From: Symsagittifera roscoffensis
Lineage: Eukaryota > Xenacoelomorpha > Acoela > Convolutidae
Assembly: GCF_963678635.1 (NCBI RefSeq)
Contig: NC_087065.1
Coordinates: 11,491,579-11,555,578, forward strand
Direction: 5' to 3'
DNA length: 64,000 nucleotides
Made by a program: the position numbers and the translations under genes. The notes beneath the pieces are model-generated. The model made no database searches. It had not been told where the DNA came from and saw nothing but the letters and a program-made list of their open reading frames with translations. Within the stretch, counting starts at the first letter, position 1; each line of letters begins with the position of its first letter. Shown piece by piece: positions 33,600 through 46,400 of this stretch.

Positions 33600-34178
33600 T
33601 AACCGGCTATCTTTTTTTTAAAGCTTGCCTTCCTTTTAATAAAAAAATATTGCATTCAATTTAGCATAAAATTAAAATTCAAACCGCGATTAATCAAAAT
33701 TTAAACCCCGAAGATTCGAAAATCAAACCATGAACAATCAAATTTGGGTTTGATCAAAATTCGTAAGATTTTTTTCTGTAAAAAAACCACACGACCTGAA
33801 TCATTGTCTTCGCTTCGTTTATTGACTCTTAGTTTTTTTAATTAGTATGATTTTTTTTCAATGATATTATTTTGTTTAAAGTCAAAGTTGAACTGTTCTC
33901 GCTTTTTAATTATCTTTAAATGGCGAAAATACGAACTTAATCTTAACATTGTTCAGTCATGCATAACAAATTGAACGTATGTTTCATATCTCAATAACTT
34001 TAAAGAAACTCAAATCAGGACTGAGGGCGTACTTGTGATATTGCGAGAAAAAAACACTCGACTCCGAAGTTTGGTGGTGTAACAAAAACGTGACGAAAGA
34101 ATTTGCTTTGTCCTTCTGATTTGTTCAACAATCTGCTGCTTGTGACATAATCAATGATCATCTGCTGCTCTTATTATA

Positions 34179-34910
34179 CAGTGCTGATTCAAATTAACCG
34201 GACAAAACGCGTTAAACTTGAAATTTAAAACGCGTTTTTCTCAAACTGGGTTGAGTTTAGGTGAAAACTTATGAAGACAAAACTTGCTTAGAAATTTAGC
34301 AGAATTAAAATGGTGTAATTTTTTTTGCGAAATTCGGGTCCGAAATTTTACTCCAAAAATGGGTCATTTTGGTTTTTCTTAGTTAATCAAAAATTACGCC
34401 AAAAATACCCAGTCGATCACAGACATAATTATATCAAAGTGAGCCCCTTACGTAGCTCAACAAACTTTAAGTAGGGTGTTTTGTCCAAAAAAAATTGCAT
34501 ATTGTTTAAAAATTGTTTTTAAATAAAAAGTTGGTTTTTTATATAGTAAAAATGACCTTTTTTTTGTATCAAACAAAAATAAATTAATTTATACAATATT
34601 TTGGAGAGTATACCCTTTTTAAAGTTTGTTGAGCTACGTAAGGTGCTCACTTTGATATAATTATGTCTGTGATCGACTGGGTATTTTTGGCGTAATTTTT
34701 GATTAACTAAAAAAAGCCGAAATGACCCATTTTTGGGGTAAAATTTCGGACCCAAATTTCGCAAAACAATTTACACCATTTTAATTCTGCTAAATTTCTA
34801 AGCAAGTTTTGTCTTCATAAGTTTTCACCTAAACTCAACCCAATTTGAACAAAATGCGTTTTAAATTTCAAGTTTAACGCGTTTTGTCAGGTTAATTTAA
34901 ATCAGCACTG
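34179..34910. mobile_element. Foldback element of Tc1/mariner type, with TA duplication
   Basis: The element starts CAGTGCTGATTCAAATTAAC and its last ~300 bp are the near-perfect reverse complement of its first ~300 bp, leaving a ~130-bp loop (about 34475-34610). TA flanks both ends (34177-34178 and 34911-34912). The undisturbed site, with a single TA, survives in segment A at 30269-30270 (TTATTATACTGGCG), which proves insertion at TA. CAGTG ends plus TA duplication are hallmarks of Tc1/mariner. No transposase is encoded, so it is a MITE-like derivative. Confidence 0.92.
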
Positions 34911-35360
34911 TACTGCCGTGTTCCACAAACTTGACAAAAGAATTACTCAAATTTTCTACTTACGCAATTTTTTGCACATATCTTAGCTACCATTAGGTTC
35001 AAAGTAACAAGTGTCTGTGAACTCCGATTACAAGTCACTTGTTCTCACAATAAAAAAAACATTCAGAATATACCAAAAATATTTGACAAGAAGCAAAATG
35101 GACTTGAATACCACTTCAGATACATTAAAAAATTAGGTTGGAAAGCAAGGAGACATCAAATGCGATGAATTGGCTAGCTTGCCAAAAAAATCAATTTATC
35201 AACTAACTGGTTTTTTTGCTAAATATGATGGGTAAGACAGGTTGACAGCATGAACGCTCATTACTTTAAAAAATCGGAGCTACAAAAAATTCAATTAAGA
35301 GGAATAACTCAAAATAACTATCAATTTTGGTAATAAAAATTTGAATCTACATCTCTACAT

Positions 35361-35692
35361 CATGGGCGGATCTAGGATTTTTTCTCGGGGGCGGGGGGAT
35401 GTTGGGGCATCGGATTTTCGAAAAATTTTCGAAACTTGTGTTGACCTTTTTTTAAGTCTACCAAATTGATTTTTCGAGCTCTCCCAAAGCACTAAAAAGA
35501 AAGCCCGTGTTTTGGCGCGCTCCCCCCTCAAAATTAGTATATATTGGCGCCAAAGGCGCCTTGAGAACATTTTTAGGGTCCGTTACCAAAAATGAATATT
35601 TAAAATAGTACAAAAAGGAACTCTTTGGGTCGGCAGGGGGTCGAATCCCTGAGGGGGGGGGGGGGGCGCCTGCACCCCTAAATTCTCCCCTG
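35361..35692. repeat. hAT-type MITE, copy B
   Basis: It runs CATGGGCGGATCTAGG...TCTCCCCTG, followed by ATCTACAT (35693-35700). The same octamer precedes copy A (31338-31345), and a one-base variant precedes copy B. An 8-bp duplication with CAGGGG-like ends is diagnostic of hAT elements. Confidence 0.8.
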
Positions 35693-35700
35693 ATCTACAT

Positions 35701-36160
35701 TAAGCTCATGCTGTGGAAACTAAGCCTCAAAAATCTAAGCAGACAGGTATTTGACCAACAACTACGGAGTACTGTAACAACAACCATTAGATTGACTTGG
35801 ATTTTTAAAGAATTGAGAATATCAGCCCGTTAATATTGCGCACATGTATCTGCCCAATGATTCAAAATATATATTTTTTGTTAAACAGGATGCTTACCTA
35901 AAAACTCCTACATTCAGATTTGATAACTCTCGATAACCGCAAGCTTAATTAGATGAGGCAGACTCATTTGTGAAGAACTTTTGAACCTCGCGAAAAAATG
36001 CGATTTTTTAATCAGAAAGAAAGCAAATATATCGAAAACTTCAATATTTATATTTTAATAGATTGGGACATCGTTGACACACAGGCAAAAAAATCGTACT
36101 TTTTCGCAAAAAAACTGACTCGATTGATGAGAACACAAATAACCCCGGAAAAAATCGCGG
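35701..36160. other. No gene recognised
   Basis: Only short ORFs. It includes a diverged copy of the short repeat seen at 5721 and 7097 (about 35905-35950). Confidence 0.4.
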
Positions 36161-36169
36161 GTTGTCTAC

Positions 36170-36587
36170 CAGGGGCGGATTTAGGGGGGGGGGGGACGCC
36201 TTTCTTTCAGGGATTCGACCCCCTGCCGACCCAAAGGTCCCCCCTTTGAACTTTTTTGAGATATCCATTCTTTGTGACGGACCCTTGAAATTTTCTCAAG
36301 GCGCCAATATATACTATTTTTGAGGGGGGTGGGGGGGGGGGGGGGGGAGGAGTTTGTTTGATTGCAGAAAAAAAAATACGATTTTTTAGTCAAAATTGTC
36401 CAAAAAGTGCTTAAAAACGCTTTTTGGTGTTTTTTCAAAATTTTGCCTGCGGCGCAGAAATATTGGCCGAAACGGACTTTTTAGAGCTTTGGGAGAGTTT
36501 GAAAAATCAAATTGGTCGACCTAAAAAAAAGGTCAACAGAATTTTCGAAAATCCGCCCCCCTCGTGAAAATCCTAGATCCACCTCTG
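36170..36587. repeat. hAT-type MITE, copy C
   Basis: The 418-bp element starts CAGGGGCGGATTTAGG and ends GATCCACCTCTG, flanked by TTGTCTAC (36162-36169) and TTATCTAC (36588-36595), an 8-bp duplication with one change. The interior matches copies A and B in inverted order. Confidence 0.85.
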
Positions 36588-36599
36588 TTATCTACCCTG

Positions 36600-37240
36600 T
36601 TTCGCAAAGGTTAAATTTCAAGATTCCTTATTTTCATCAATCAACGCCCTGATAGACTTCAAAAAACAAATAGCATTCACTTTGATTACCGACACTTTAG
36701 CTATGACGGTGACGACATTCCGGACGAATTGAACACAAAGAAAAACCGCAAGACCTAAATCAATGCGTAAATTTAAGTGGGATGAAAAAACCAGATATGA
36801 AAATATTTTAATTAGTCGTATTAAGCGAAAAATGAAAGTATGGAATTAATTTGCTCTGCAAGAACGTTACCTTATACTTTGTCAAAATAATTAACTGGAA
36901 ATTAACCATCCGAAATTTCACGCCTTGGCTTGCTTCCAGTTTTGAAGACACAAAATCCAGTTAATATTTGAATATTTCAAAAATAGCACCAGTTTGGATG
37001 AAATAATATTATCAATATTATTCAAGGACATCGATTTCAAAGCAGCTCTATAAATAACGCCACTATAAAGCTCAGATAAAACGTTTACTCGGGTTGTCCT
37101 CTTGTTTTATACTCAATATGACCAGACAAAATTAAGAAAAACTCTTAATAATGCAAAATATACAACATATAAAATAAATATATCAGACAAGGACCACGCG
37201 TTTAGTGACCCCATAGACTCATCACAGTTTCTCTAGCAAC
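36600..37240. other. 3' flank of ATG3; no gene recognised
   Basis: This lies downstream of the ATG3 stop on the minus strand and should hold its 3' UTR. I see no canonical AATAAA in the minus-strand orientation within ~150 nt of the stop, so the polyadenylation site is not assigned. Confidence 0.4.
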
Positions 37241-37243
37241 AGA

Positions 37244-37442
37244 TCATGAGTTTTTGATGCCTGCTGCTCCTGATGATGAGGATCCAGCAGAGGACATGTT
37301 GAAATTCCTTGTGTAGTCGTACTCGATGGTGGGGATGACAGCCTGGACGAACTTAAGGAACACTACTAGGTACATATGGACACCAATCTCTCCACCTCCT
37401 TCCTGCACTGTCTGAAGAATCTTCTTCATTACGTCTGCGTGT
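37244..37442 (-). CDS. ATG3: ATG3 coding exon 9 (last)
   Basis: 199 nt completing the Arg codon, then [20 protein letters not shown], the conserved [17 protein letters not shown] core and a tail ([16 protein letters not shown]) not present in vertebrate ATG3. Acceptor TTTATTTAG; TGA at 37246-37244. Confidence 0.95.
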
Positions 37443-40400
37443 CTAAATAAAAAAAAACAAATCAAAACATGGGCAATAACAATTGGAAACGTTTCCCAGC
37501 ACTCAAGCAGAAGAAAAAATGTTAAACTTTTTTTAATAAACCCTCGAAACGCAAAGAATAAATATATCATGTTAAATCTCTATAATTTTTTTGAATATTT
37601 CATGATCGAAAATTTTTTTTTTGATTAAACTAGTTCAATTAGAGAAAACTGATTGAATACTAAATTTTTCTGTCTGGGGGAAAAATAAAACAATCTTGCG
37701 CCATTTCCGCTTTATCAATTGGATAGCGTAATTTGCCTTGCTTTTATCAAATAAATTTGAATTTAATTTCAGAAAAAAGTCAAATCGCAAACAATCAAAT
37801 TTGACATAATCGAAATTTAATACTTTTCCCTGAAAAAAAAATCATCCACATTACGACCAACATAAAAGCCTTTACTACTTTCATTGACACTTTATAAGTA
37901 CTACTTACTCCATAGTGGGTAACAAACAATGGAAAAAAGTGTTTTATTTCGCAAACAAAAACGCAACCAAATGCAGCTCTAAAAAAATGAAATAAGAAAA
38001 AGTAGGCTTTGAATAAAAAAAATACTTTTGCTGTGTTAGATTCCAACCTCCAACTTTGAGAATTAGAATCTCACATACTCACAGCTGCGCTACAGGCCCT
38101 TGAAATTTTTCGAAGACTAGTCACTTATAAAGCAGCTGCAGATGCTAAGAAATTGATAATGCTATGCAGCAAAAATGCCACCAAAAAAAAACGTAAGGCA
38201 GCAACACTTTGCAAGAAACTGGAAGAACTTTTCATGAAACAAATTGGAAACTATAAAACTAAAATGTGTGTAAATTGGGTACTTCAAAAAATTAGCGAGT
38301 TTTCATCATTGTGCTGTTGTATAAAAAAGATAAAAAAATTCGGTTTAATTGATGAAATGAATATCCATCACCTGTTCTAACTTATTAGTTATCGAATTTC
38401 ACAGCAAATTTTATAAAGCTGTCTGTGGTACCGCAACTGCTACTGCAATTGCAGTAACTATGCAGTAATCATATAGTGGCCTTGAACGTGCTATTCATAT
38501 TGTTATCTGTAAATTATAGTATCTTATTATAAATAACCAAGGTCAACACTATACGACCTTTATTGAAAAGATAGAGAGTTATTCTCTCTCAGATCTGTGA
38601 CTCTGTGCACAGTCAAATTCGGAAACTAACTAAAAGAAAAACAATACGGTTCAACGGTTTAGTTAATCCTTTGAAACCAATTCAGTTTTCATCATAGAAC
38701 CTCAGAGGTTCTGTTAGTTATCACATGGCGCAGTCAGCAGGATCCGGTTTTACAGCGCAAGACAATAGGACCGATCTGGTAATCCCAGTATTCTGGGCAT
38801 TCGCAAATTCAGACCCACCCTGGAGTTTTGAAACATGGCTAGATCAGTTCCTATTAGCTGTTACGGTTAAAGAGAATGTGGATCCAGAAATAATGTTACA
38901 AGAACCTAAACCGGTATTAGAAGAACCTCTACCAACTCCTGAACCACCAGTGCAAAACGAGGATGCGCCTGCAGTAGCAGAAAGAGAAGCGCGGAACAGA
39001 TTGGCTCGAGATAAAGTGGTTCAAGAAAACGAAGAACGGATGCTGAGAGGACCTAGAGTGGGACACAATGTATTCTATCACGAAGTTGGAAAACGGTTGA
39101 CATCGAGATTATTCCTCGCTTTGGGAGCGGAAGGGAAGAAAAAATTTATTCAAAAGAATCCTCACACAGAAATATCTAAACTGGGGTTTCGCGATATAAT
39201 CGGTATAGCCAAGGTCTCATTTGAGAAGACGAAATGTTTTACCTATGAGAGATACAAACTGTTCACACGATCCCATGAATCGAATGAAACGCTGGAATCG
39301 TTTCATGCGGCACTGACTGAACAAGCAGCAAAGGCCGACTTGGGAGCTTTGGAAGAAGAATTGGTAAGAGACTTATTTATCTCCAGAATGAAAAATGTTG
39401 TCCTTCAAGACACATCAACTTTCGAAACGTTTTCTCCCGAAGAAGTCCTAAAGCGTGCGATAAAATTTGAACATAGCAAACAAACCACTCAAGCATTCCA
39501 AAAATCTTCATCAAGCGCAAACAACTCAGGATTGTTTTCAAATACACAAATGAAGATCAAACAAGAACCAATTATGGCAATCGGAAACAAAGGGTATAAC
39601 TCTAAACGTCAAAATCAAAATAGAAGAAAACAGTACGAAAATAAGAATACTCAGAAGGCTAAAAGAGATCAAAAACAATGCACGAGATGTGGTAGAGCGT
39701 TTGGAGAAAATCATTTGAAAAATTGCCCGGCAATAGGTAAAACATGTAAAAACTGTAACAAACCCAACCACTTCGCAAAAATGTGTAAGTCTCAGCAAGT
39801 TAACGAAATCGCAAATGACGATTCGAGTTCAGAGGAAGAGTGCAATTTAATACAAACGTTTGACTCATGCGACGAGTTTGAAATAATGACCGTAGAGGAA
39901 GAATTCACCTCCATTTCAAACATAGAAATACATCAGCAAACGGGTGTTAGAGAATGTGCATAATGATGAAAAGATTCAGAAGGAAGTGTGAACGAAAAAA
40001 TCGGACAATATTGAAAAAATTGAAATTCGCAGGAATCCAAAATTTCATCAAATTAAAGCACTGCATACTAGGTCTAGATCTTTAAAGTAAACTGGGAATT
40101 CAGACCACCCAAAAATCAGCTCCAACACGAAGATCCAGGTTTGATGTGCTACTGTGCGAACAGCTAGAAAGCTGGAAGAATTTCTTTTATATGAAGTTCA
40201 AAGATCTATTTGATAGACAAGGGGAATCAAAAAATCACACGGTGAGTACAAAATTTAAATATCCTTTGTGCCCGATTCAAGAGAAAGGTAGGAGAATTCC
40301 TATACACATCCAGGATAAAGTACAAACAGAACTAGACAAACTGCTAACAGAGGGACACATTGAAAAACTAGATAAATGTACGAGCGATTGTTTTATTGCT

Positions 40401-43400
40401 CCAATTGTTATCACAGTCAAAAAAGACAATTCTATTAAATTAGCCTTGGACGCCAAACCCATTAATAGGCAGTTGCACAATAATAAATATCAGATGCCCA
40501 ATGTGGACGAACTGATCGATGGTGTTAGCCAGATTATCACATCAGCATCAGAAGGCTCTCTTTATTTCACCGGGTTGGACTTAAAATATGCCTACAGTCA
40601 AATAAGACTAACTGCGGAAACAGCAAAACAATGCAATTTCAATATTGTAGGAGGTAATGCAACGGGAACATACAGATTTCTGACAGGTTTTTACGGGCTG
40701 GCAGATATGCCGGCTGAATTCCAAAAAGCGATGGACAGAACACTAAACCACTCGAAAAATACCTTGTTTCTTGGACGATATTCTAATTGTTTCTAAGGGG
40801 GAAGCTAAAGATCATGAAAAATTGGTTCGCAATGTGCTGCAAAAGCTGGATGATGAAAATCTCGCATTAAAAATTTCGAAATGTGAATTTTTTCAGCCTG
40901 CAGTGAACTGGTTAGATCATAATTTGTCGATACACGGTATAATACCAAAAATTACGAAAACCGAGGCTATTGCAAATCTCAAACCCCCCAAGTCACTAAA
41001 ACAACTCAGATCATTCATGGGTAGCATCAATCATCTGTCGAAATTCATCCCAAATGCGGCTAGTTTAACTGAAAAACTTAGACCACTACTGAAAGAAGAA
41101 AATGAAAAAAAAATGAAAAATGTTCGTTTACCAGTGAAAAAATTTGAGTGGAACGATCAACACTCATTAGCTTTTGAGGATATCAAAAAGGCAGTTGCTA
41201 ATATCGCTTTATTAAACTATTACGATCCATCAAAGCAAACTAGAATAAAGTGCGATGCAAGCCATAGTGGTCTAGGGGCTACTCTGGAACAATGGTCTCA
41301 CCAAAACGAGTGGATACCGATTGCATTTGCATCCCGGTATTTAAATTCCCAAGAAAAAAAAATATTCTACCAATGAACTCGAACTGTTAGCAGTAGTTTG
41401 GGCGGTAGATCGCTTCAAACACTACTTACTAGGGAAAGAATTTGTCATAGCAACTGACCACAAGGCGTTAACATCTGCTTTGGGGGAACATAGATCGAAT
41501 AAAACGTATCAATCTCGACTAACCAGGTGGGTTGACCGATTACTACCTTACCAATTTAAAATTACTCATATTCCGGGAAGGGATATGGGTATTGTTGATT
41601 ATCTGTCAAGAGAACCCAATGGGGAACCATGGCCGGAATCGGAACTGGATGAGAGATTTGAAGTGACGTCTATTGAAAATTTCCATAAAGCACTCGACTG
41701 TTTAAGCAGTCGGTTTAGTGAAACAAAACAAAATAGCGCTATCAACATTCTAGAACATTCTAGAATAACAGGAGAAACTAACTACTGTAAAAACAGCTCA
41801 TCACGCGGTTGCTATGACAACCAATTTGTTCAAAAACGGACAAAGCTCGACCGGAACGAAAACGGTCAAAACTCAAGTTTTCAAACAAATCAGAATCAGA
41901 AAAACACATTGGACAAATTAGCTCGTGAGAAACAGTTGGTCGATAACTCAAAATTTAACACAATTTCTATCAAAAAAGATACTTCGAATTTAAAACAATC
42001 AGCGGATTTCACGGAGGCGGCGTTATCAAAAGAAATGGAGAAAAGCAATACAGGAAAATCAAAGAAAACGTTAAACAGACAGAATGGAGATCGGAGGGAG
42101 GACGAATTAACAGAACAAGTGACGGAAACCACCTTCTCCCGAACAAGGATGGTGAAGAGAGGTGCTGCGTGCAGTAGGCAAGAGTCAGACGACTCCGAGT
42201 CAGATGTACCCCAGGTTGAGTGGAGGACAGTAAGAAAACCAGTCAAGTCTAAAGGATGTAAAGAAATCACATCCAGAAATGCAGCAGGAAATAGTGAAAC
42301 AACTCTGATGTCATTTTGGGACCTCATGGGGGCAGAAAAACCAAATAACCCAAAAAGCTTACTAGAATTAGAAGCACGGACAGTCTTGGACGATCTTAAC
42401 AGAAGTGATCAGTCATTGGAATTCAATACCCAGAGAGGAAATCCCCAAATCATTGAAGTGGACCTTACAGCTGAAAGCCCTTCGGAAAGTCCAGAAGTCA
42501 GCATAATTAAGAAGGAAAAAACAGGTCAAGATTCCAGAAGAAGCAGATCGCATCAAAGAGATATGAGTACAGAAATCTGCCTTGACAACCTCACCAAGCT
42601 GTTTGATAGAAGCCTCTTAGCGGAACTGATATCAGAGGACGCTTGGATGGACAGATTGCGGCGGGTGAGTGAGAGGAATGACCGATACAGCTTCGAGTTG
42701 ATGGGCCCGTATACTAATCCTCTCTGGCATCAACTCTCAGTCGTGGACGACTGTATACTGGTTGACAACAGACTAGCTGTTCCGGAACAATTGCGCTTGG
42801 CAGTGCTGAAGAGGATCCACCGCGGTCACCCAGGTCAGGAAGCGATGCTTGATGTGTCAAAATACCTGTGGTGGCCGCACATGCACAAGGATATCGTCAA
42901 TCTTGCAGAGGAATGCAGAAGCTGCACCCGCTACGGTAAAAATGCAAAATACATCATACCAAAAAATGCTACAAAGCCCCTTCCACTGCTGACGCAGCCG
43001 GGTTAAGAAGTTCAGTTAGACTACGCCGGTCCACTTGAAGATTACAAAGGAAAAAAATTTATCTGTTGGTAGCAATAGATAGGTATTCAAAATTTCCGTC
43101 AGTAAAAATCACTAAATCAACAGGGGAAAGTCATCGATAAAATTTCTTCGCTCATATATTGATATACATGGGATACCCGAATCAATTAGAACTGATCAAT
43201 TTTCCGGGTTTAAGGGTAAATCAATGAGAAAATTTTGTTCCGACAATAACATGGAACAAAAATTTTGTCCAGTTGGAGACCATCGCGGATGCGGTTTAGT
43301 GGAACGCACTATACAAACTATCAAAAGAAGGTTGGGAGTAATGTTACTCGATGAAAACGTAACATCAATAAAATTATGCCTCAGAACGATACTTCGTGAC

Positions 43401-46400
43401 CTCCGTTGGAGTAAACAGAAGACAATTAAAATGTCGCCATTTGAGGCTCATTTTGGGAGATTGCCAAAAACAGAATTTAAAATTCTCAGTGATAGGTTTT
43501 TACGAAACTCTGATCGTTTAGATAAGGAACACCTGGAACGTTCAGCTCTGACGGCCTCCCAACTCAAAAAGCGAATCGACCAGTCTCGCGATACTCTAAA
43601 GATTGTCCGAAAAGGACAAAACAGCCGAGACGTGAGTCCACTATTCAAACAACAAGAAGACTTGGCAAAGGATCGGGCAAGAGCGCGGGCCCTGAAAGAG
43701 CTTCTAGAAGCCAATGCCAGATGGAATCAAACACGACGCGATACATCTGCTAATGACCTAAGGCGTACGGTGGACGAGACGAGTACCATTAACCCCGAAT
43801 TGCGCAAAGAAATGCTGTATTCGTGGGAACGTGGGTTCATTGAAGACAAGCCAGAAACCATCTCCAATCAACGCCATTCGTCACCAATCCTGATTAGAAA
43901 GGACGAGGGGAGGAAAAGCGGTAAGGCTCTTACGAAGCCATTGAAGGGAAGAGTCGTGGCCGAAACGCCCTCCACTCTCAAGACAGCAGCAGGGTCCATA
44001 TACCGAAAGAGTGACATTGCCAAAGTTAAGGCTGCTGTTCAAGACAAAGAAAAAAAAGCAACAACAGGCGTTCCCCAACAGGAGACGAGCCTAAGAATAA
44101 GCAACAGAGGCAATTGAAGCGACAGTCCGACGAACAGGACGAGGCCGAAATTAGTCAGTCGGACGAGGAACTACTGCTAGAGCAGCCAAGCACAGATCCA
44201 TCTGATGCAAAGCGGAAATTTCAAGACAGCCCGTCGGTGGTCACGTCAAAGGACATTCTGCAAGGCGGTGGCCTAAATCTAGCAGTCCGAAGATCAAAGC
44301 CAAACTTGGCTGGCCCATTCGCTAAAAAACCCAAGGCAAAGGTGGACACAATCCCAAAAGATGCACAAAGCACTTTACAAAATAAAAATGCTGCGACGGC
44401 AGCAGTAGTGCAAGAACCTCAAGCGGAAGATCAAGCGTGCTCGTCAAACACAAGAGACGTACCAAATTCGACTTCTACTACACACTGCAATACGAGAAAC
44501 AAGAAAGAAATCTCACGCAATACATCTCCAGAAACAATTCTAGACACATTCAATAGTAAAGATCTATCGGCAAATGACTGGAATCGGTTAGCTGACCAAG
44601 TACTCGAACGCGGAGTACAACGCACGGCGGCAGAGATATTGCAATCTAAAGAGGACGCGGAAGTCGAGGAAGAATCTATGAATCCTCCGGGGTTCTCGGA
44701 TGAGTCAGAAGTTGAGGAAACAGCAGTTCGTAAAAGCGGAAGAGCCAAGAAGGGGCCAACCAGATACGGAAATCCGATTAAACATTCGGTAAAGTCAATC
44801 TCGTATCAAAACGATCTATTAGATTTAAACCGAGCCGCACTCGAAGCATACCGAATTAAGTTAGCGAACTTCAGACCCGGTGCGTCGAATTCGGTGGAAA
44901 CCAAATTTGGTCTGCTTGAGAAGCACCTTTTCAGAAGAAAGTTTGGCAGCGAGGCTCTCGACATAAACCGATCGTGGAACGCGGAGTGGCGAATCCCACT
45001 AAATTTCGAGGAAGAACACGAGGAAAGAGATGGAAAGTGATTACAAATCAAAGCTAAAAAGAATAAAACTCCTTAAACTGAGAATTGAAACTCCTATTCA
45101 TTATTATTAAAAATTTGATAACGTATTATAAAATTTTTCTTGGCCGAGGGGGTATGTGGTACCGCAACTGCTACTGCAATATCAGTAACCATGCAGTAAT
45201 CATATAGTGGCCTTGAACGTGCTATTCATATTGTTATCTGTAAATTATAGTATCTTATTATAAATAACCAAGGTCAACACTATACGACCTTTATTGAAAA
45301 GATAGAGAGTTATTCTCTCTCAGATCTGTGACTCTGTACACAGTCAAATTCGGAAACTAACTAAAAGAAAAACAATACGGTTCAACGGTTAAATTAATCC
45401 TATGAAACCAATTCAGTTTTCATCAAAGAACCTCAGAGGTTCTGTTAGTTACCACACTGTCAATGTCGCCTGCTGCAACAATGCCACCAAAAAAGTAGCA
45501 TTAAAATTTGCGCTTTGGGTTGTTAAAAAGCAGCCCTGTAGTATCACAATACGCTCACAACCACAGGCCTCGATGATCCAACTCGACTACCCTCACAACT
45601 GTGGCTCTGACGCTAACAGAACCGAAACACTGAACACTCATAAGCGGAGAACACAAGCTATTAAGCAGCAAAAACTATGCAGCTAAATGTTTACCAAAAA
45701 TGACACTGTTTTATGCTAGTTCGGTTGGAAAAACATGGACTCGTTTTTTAACATAATGCTCGCATACTCGGTTGTGTACTCAGCGGTACCGCGATAACTC
45801 GCAACGAAAGACAAATCATACAAATAGACAACTCGCAAGGTATGAAAGTTAGTTTACGTGGTATTGTGTGGGTGAATCTGGACGGTTTTGGTTTGATAAT
45901 TTGAAAAGTGCAATTAGTTATTTGTTTTGCGAGTTGTCTCTTTAGCGAGTTAACGTTTGCGAGTGGTCTAATTACGATTAGAAACGATCAGCATGCTCAT
46001 TTTTCAATCAAATACCACTCAAAACGAGTATAATTTAAACAAAGCCAGCATACAGTTCAACTTTTGTATTTGAAATTTCGAATTTCAACTTAGAGAAATA
46101 GTATATGCCCTTAAAGCGTTTTGAATTTCAGCGTTCAGATCATTATTAAATCATTATTGACGTTTTTGGATAAAATTAACTCAATTAGAGAAAGCTGGAT
46201 CAATATTTAAGTTTTTATACCGCTGGGAAATCTGAAAATTAAAATCCACTTTCGAATCGAAGTCGATCACGTTTTATGTGACCTTTCCGCTTTCATTTTT
46301 GGAGAGCACAATCTGCCTACCTACCGTTTAGCAAATCCACTTGAACTGAACAGAGTGAAAAAGTGCATATAAATGAAAAAGTGAATATATACCTAAATGC

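Larger units (their letters stand above)
31778..35692 (+). repeat. Segmental duplication, copy B
   Basis: This repeats 27912-31761 in direct orientation, starting with ~100 bp of BEL LTR end (to 31877). It differs by many substitutions, a foldback insertion at 34179-34910 and the absence of the ~630-bp stretch of copy A. The A/B junction lies within a shared ATTTTGG at about 31771-31780. Confidence 0.85.
38424..45456 (+). mobile_element. Ty3/Gypsy (mag-like) LTR retrotransposon in ATG3 intron 8
   Basis: Two 302-bp LTRs (38424-38725 and 45155-45456) with TGTGG...CACA ends enclose gag and pol. A perfect 5-bp target duplication CTGTC lies at 38419-38423 and 45457-45461. The LTRs differ at about nine positions (~3%), so the insertion is fairly young. 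Pol has several frameshifts and stops, and the protease core is missing, so it is defective. It is antisense to ATG3. Confidence 0.95.

Noticed and set aside
35355-36438. Proline/glycine-rich ORFs around 35355-35570 and 36041-36438
   Set aside because: They arise from G/C runs inside hAT MITEs.
44114-45040. Envelope gene for the Ty3 element
   Set aside because: The frame has no signal peptide, transmembrane segment or Cys pattern, and its RxSxRxxKxPxRYG motif is typical of integrase tails.
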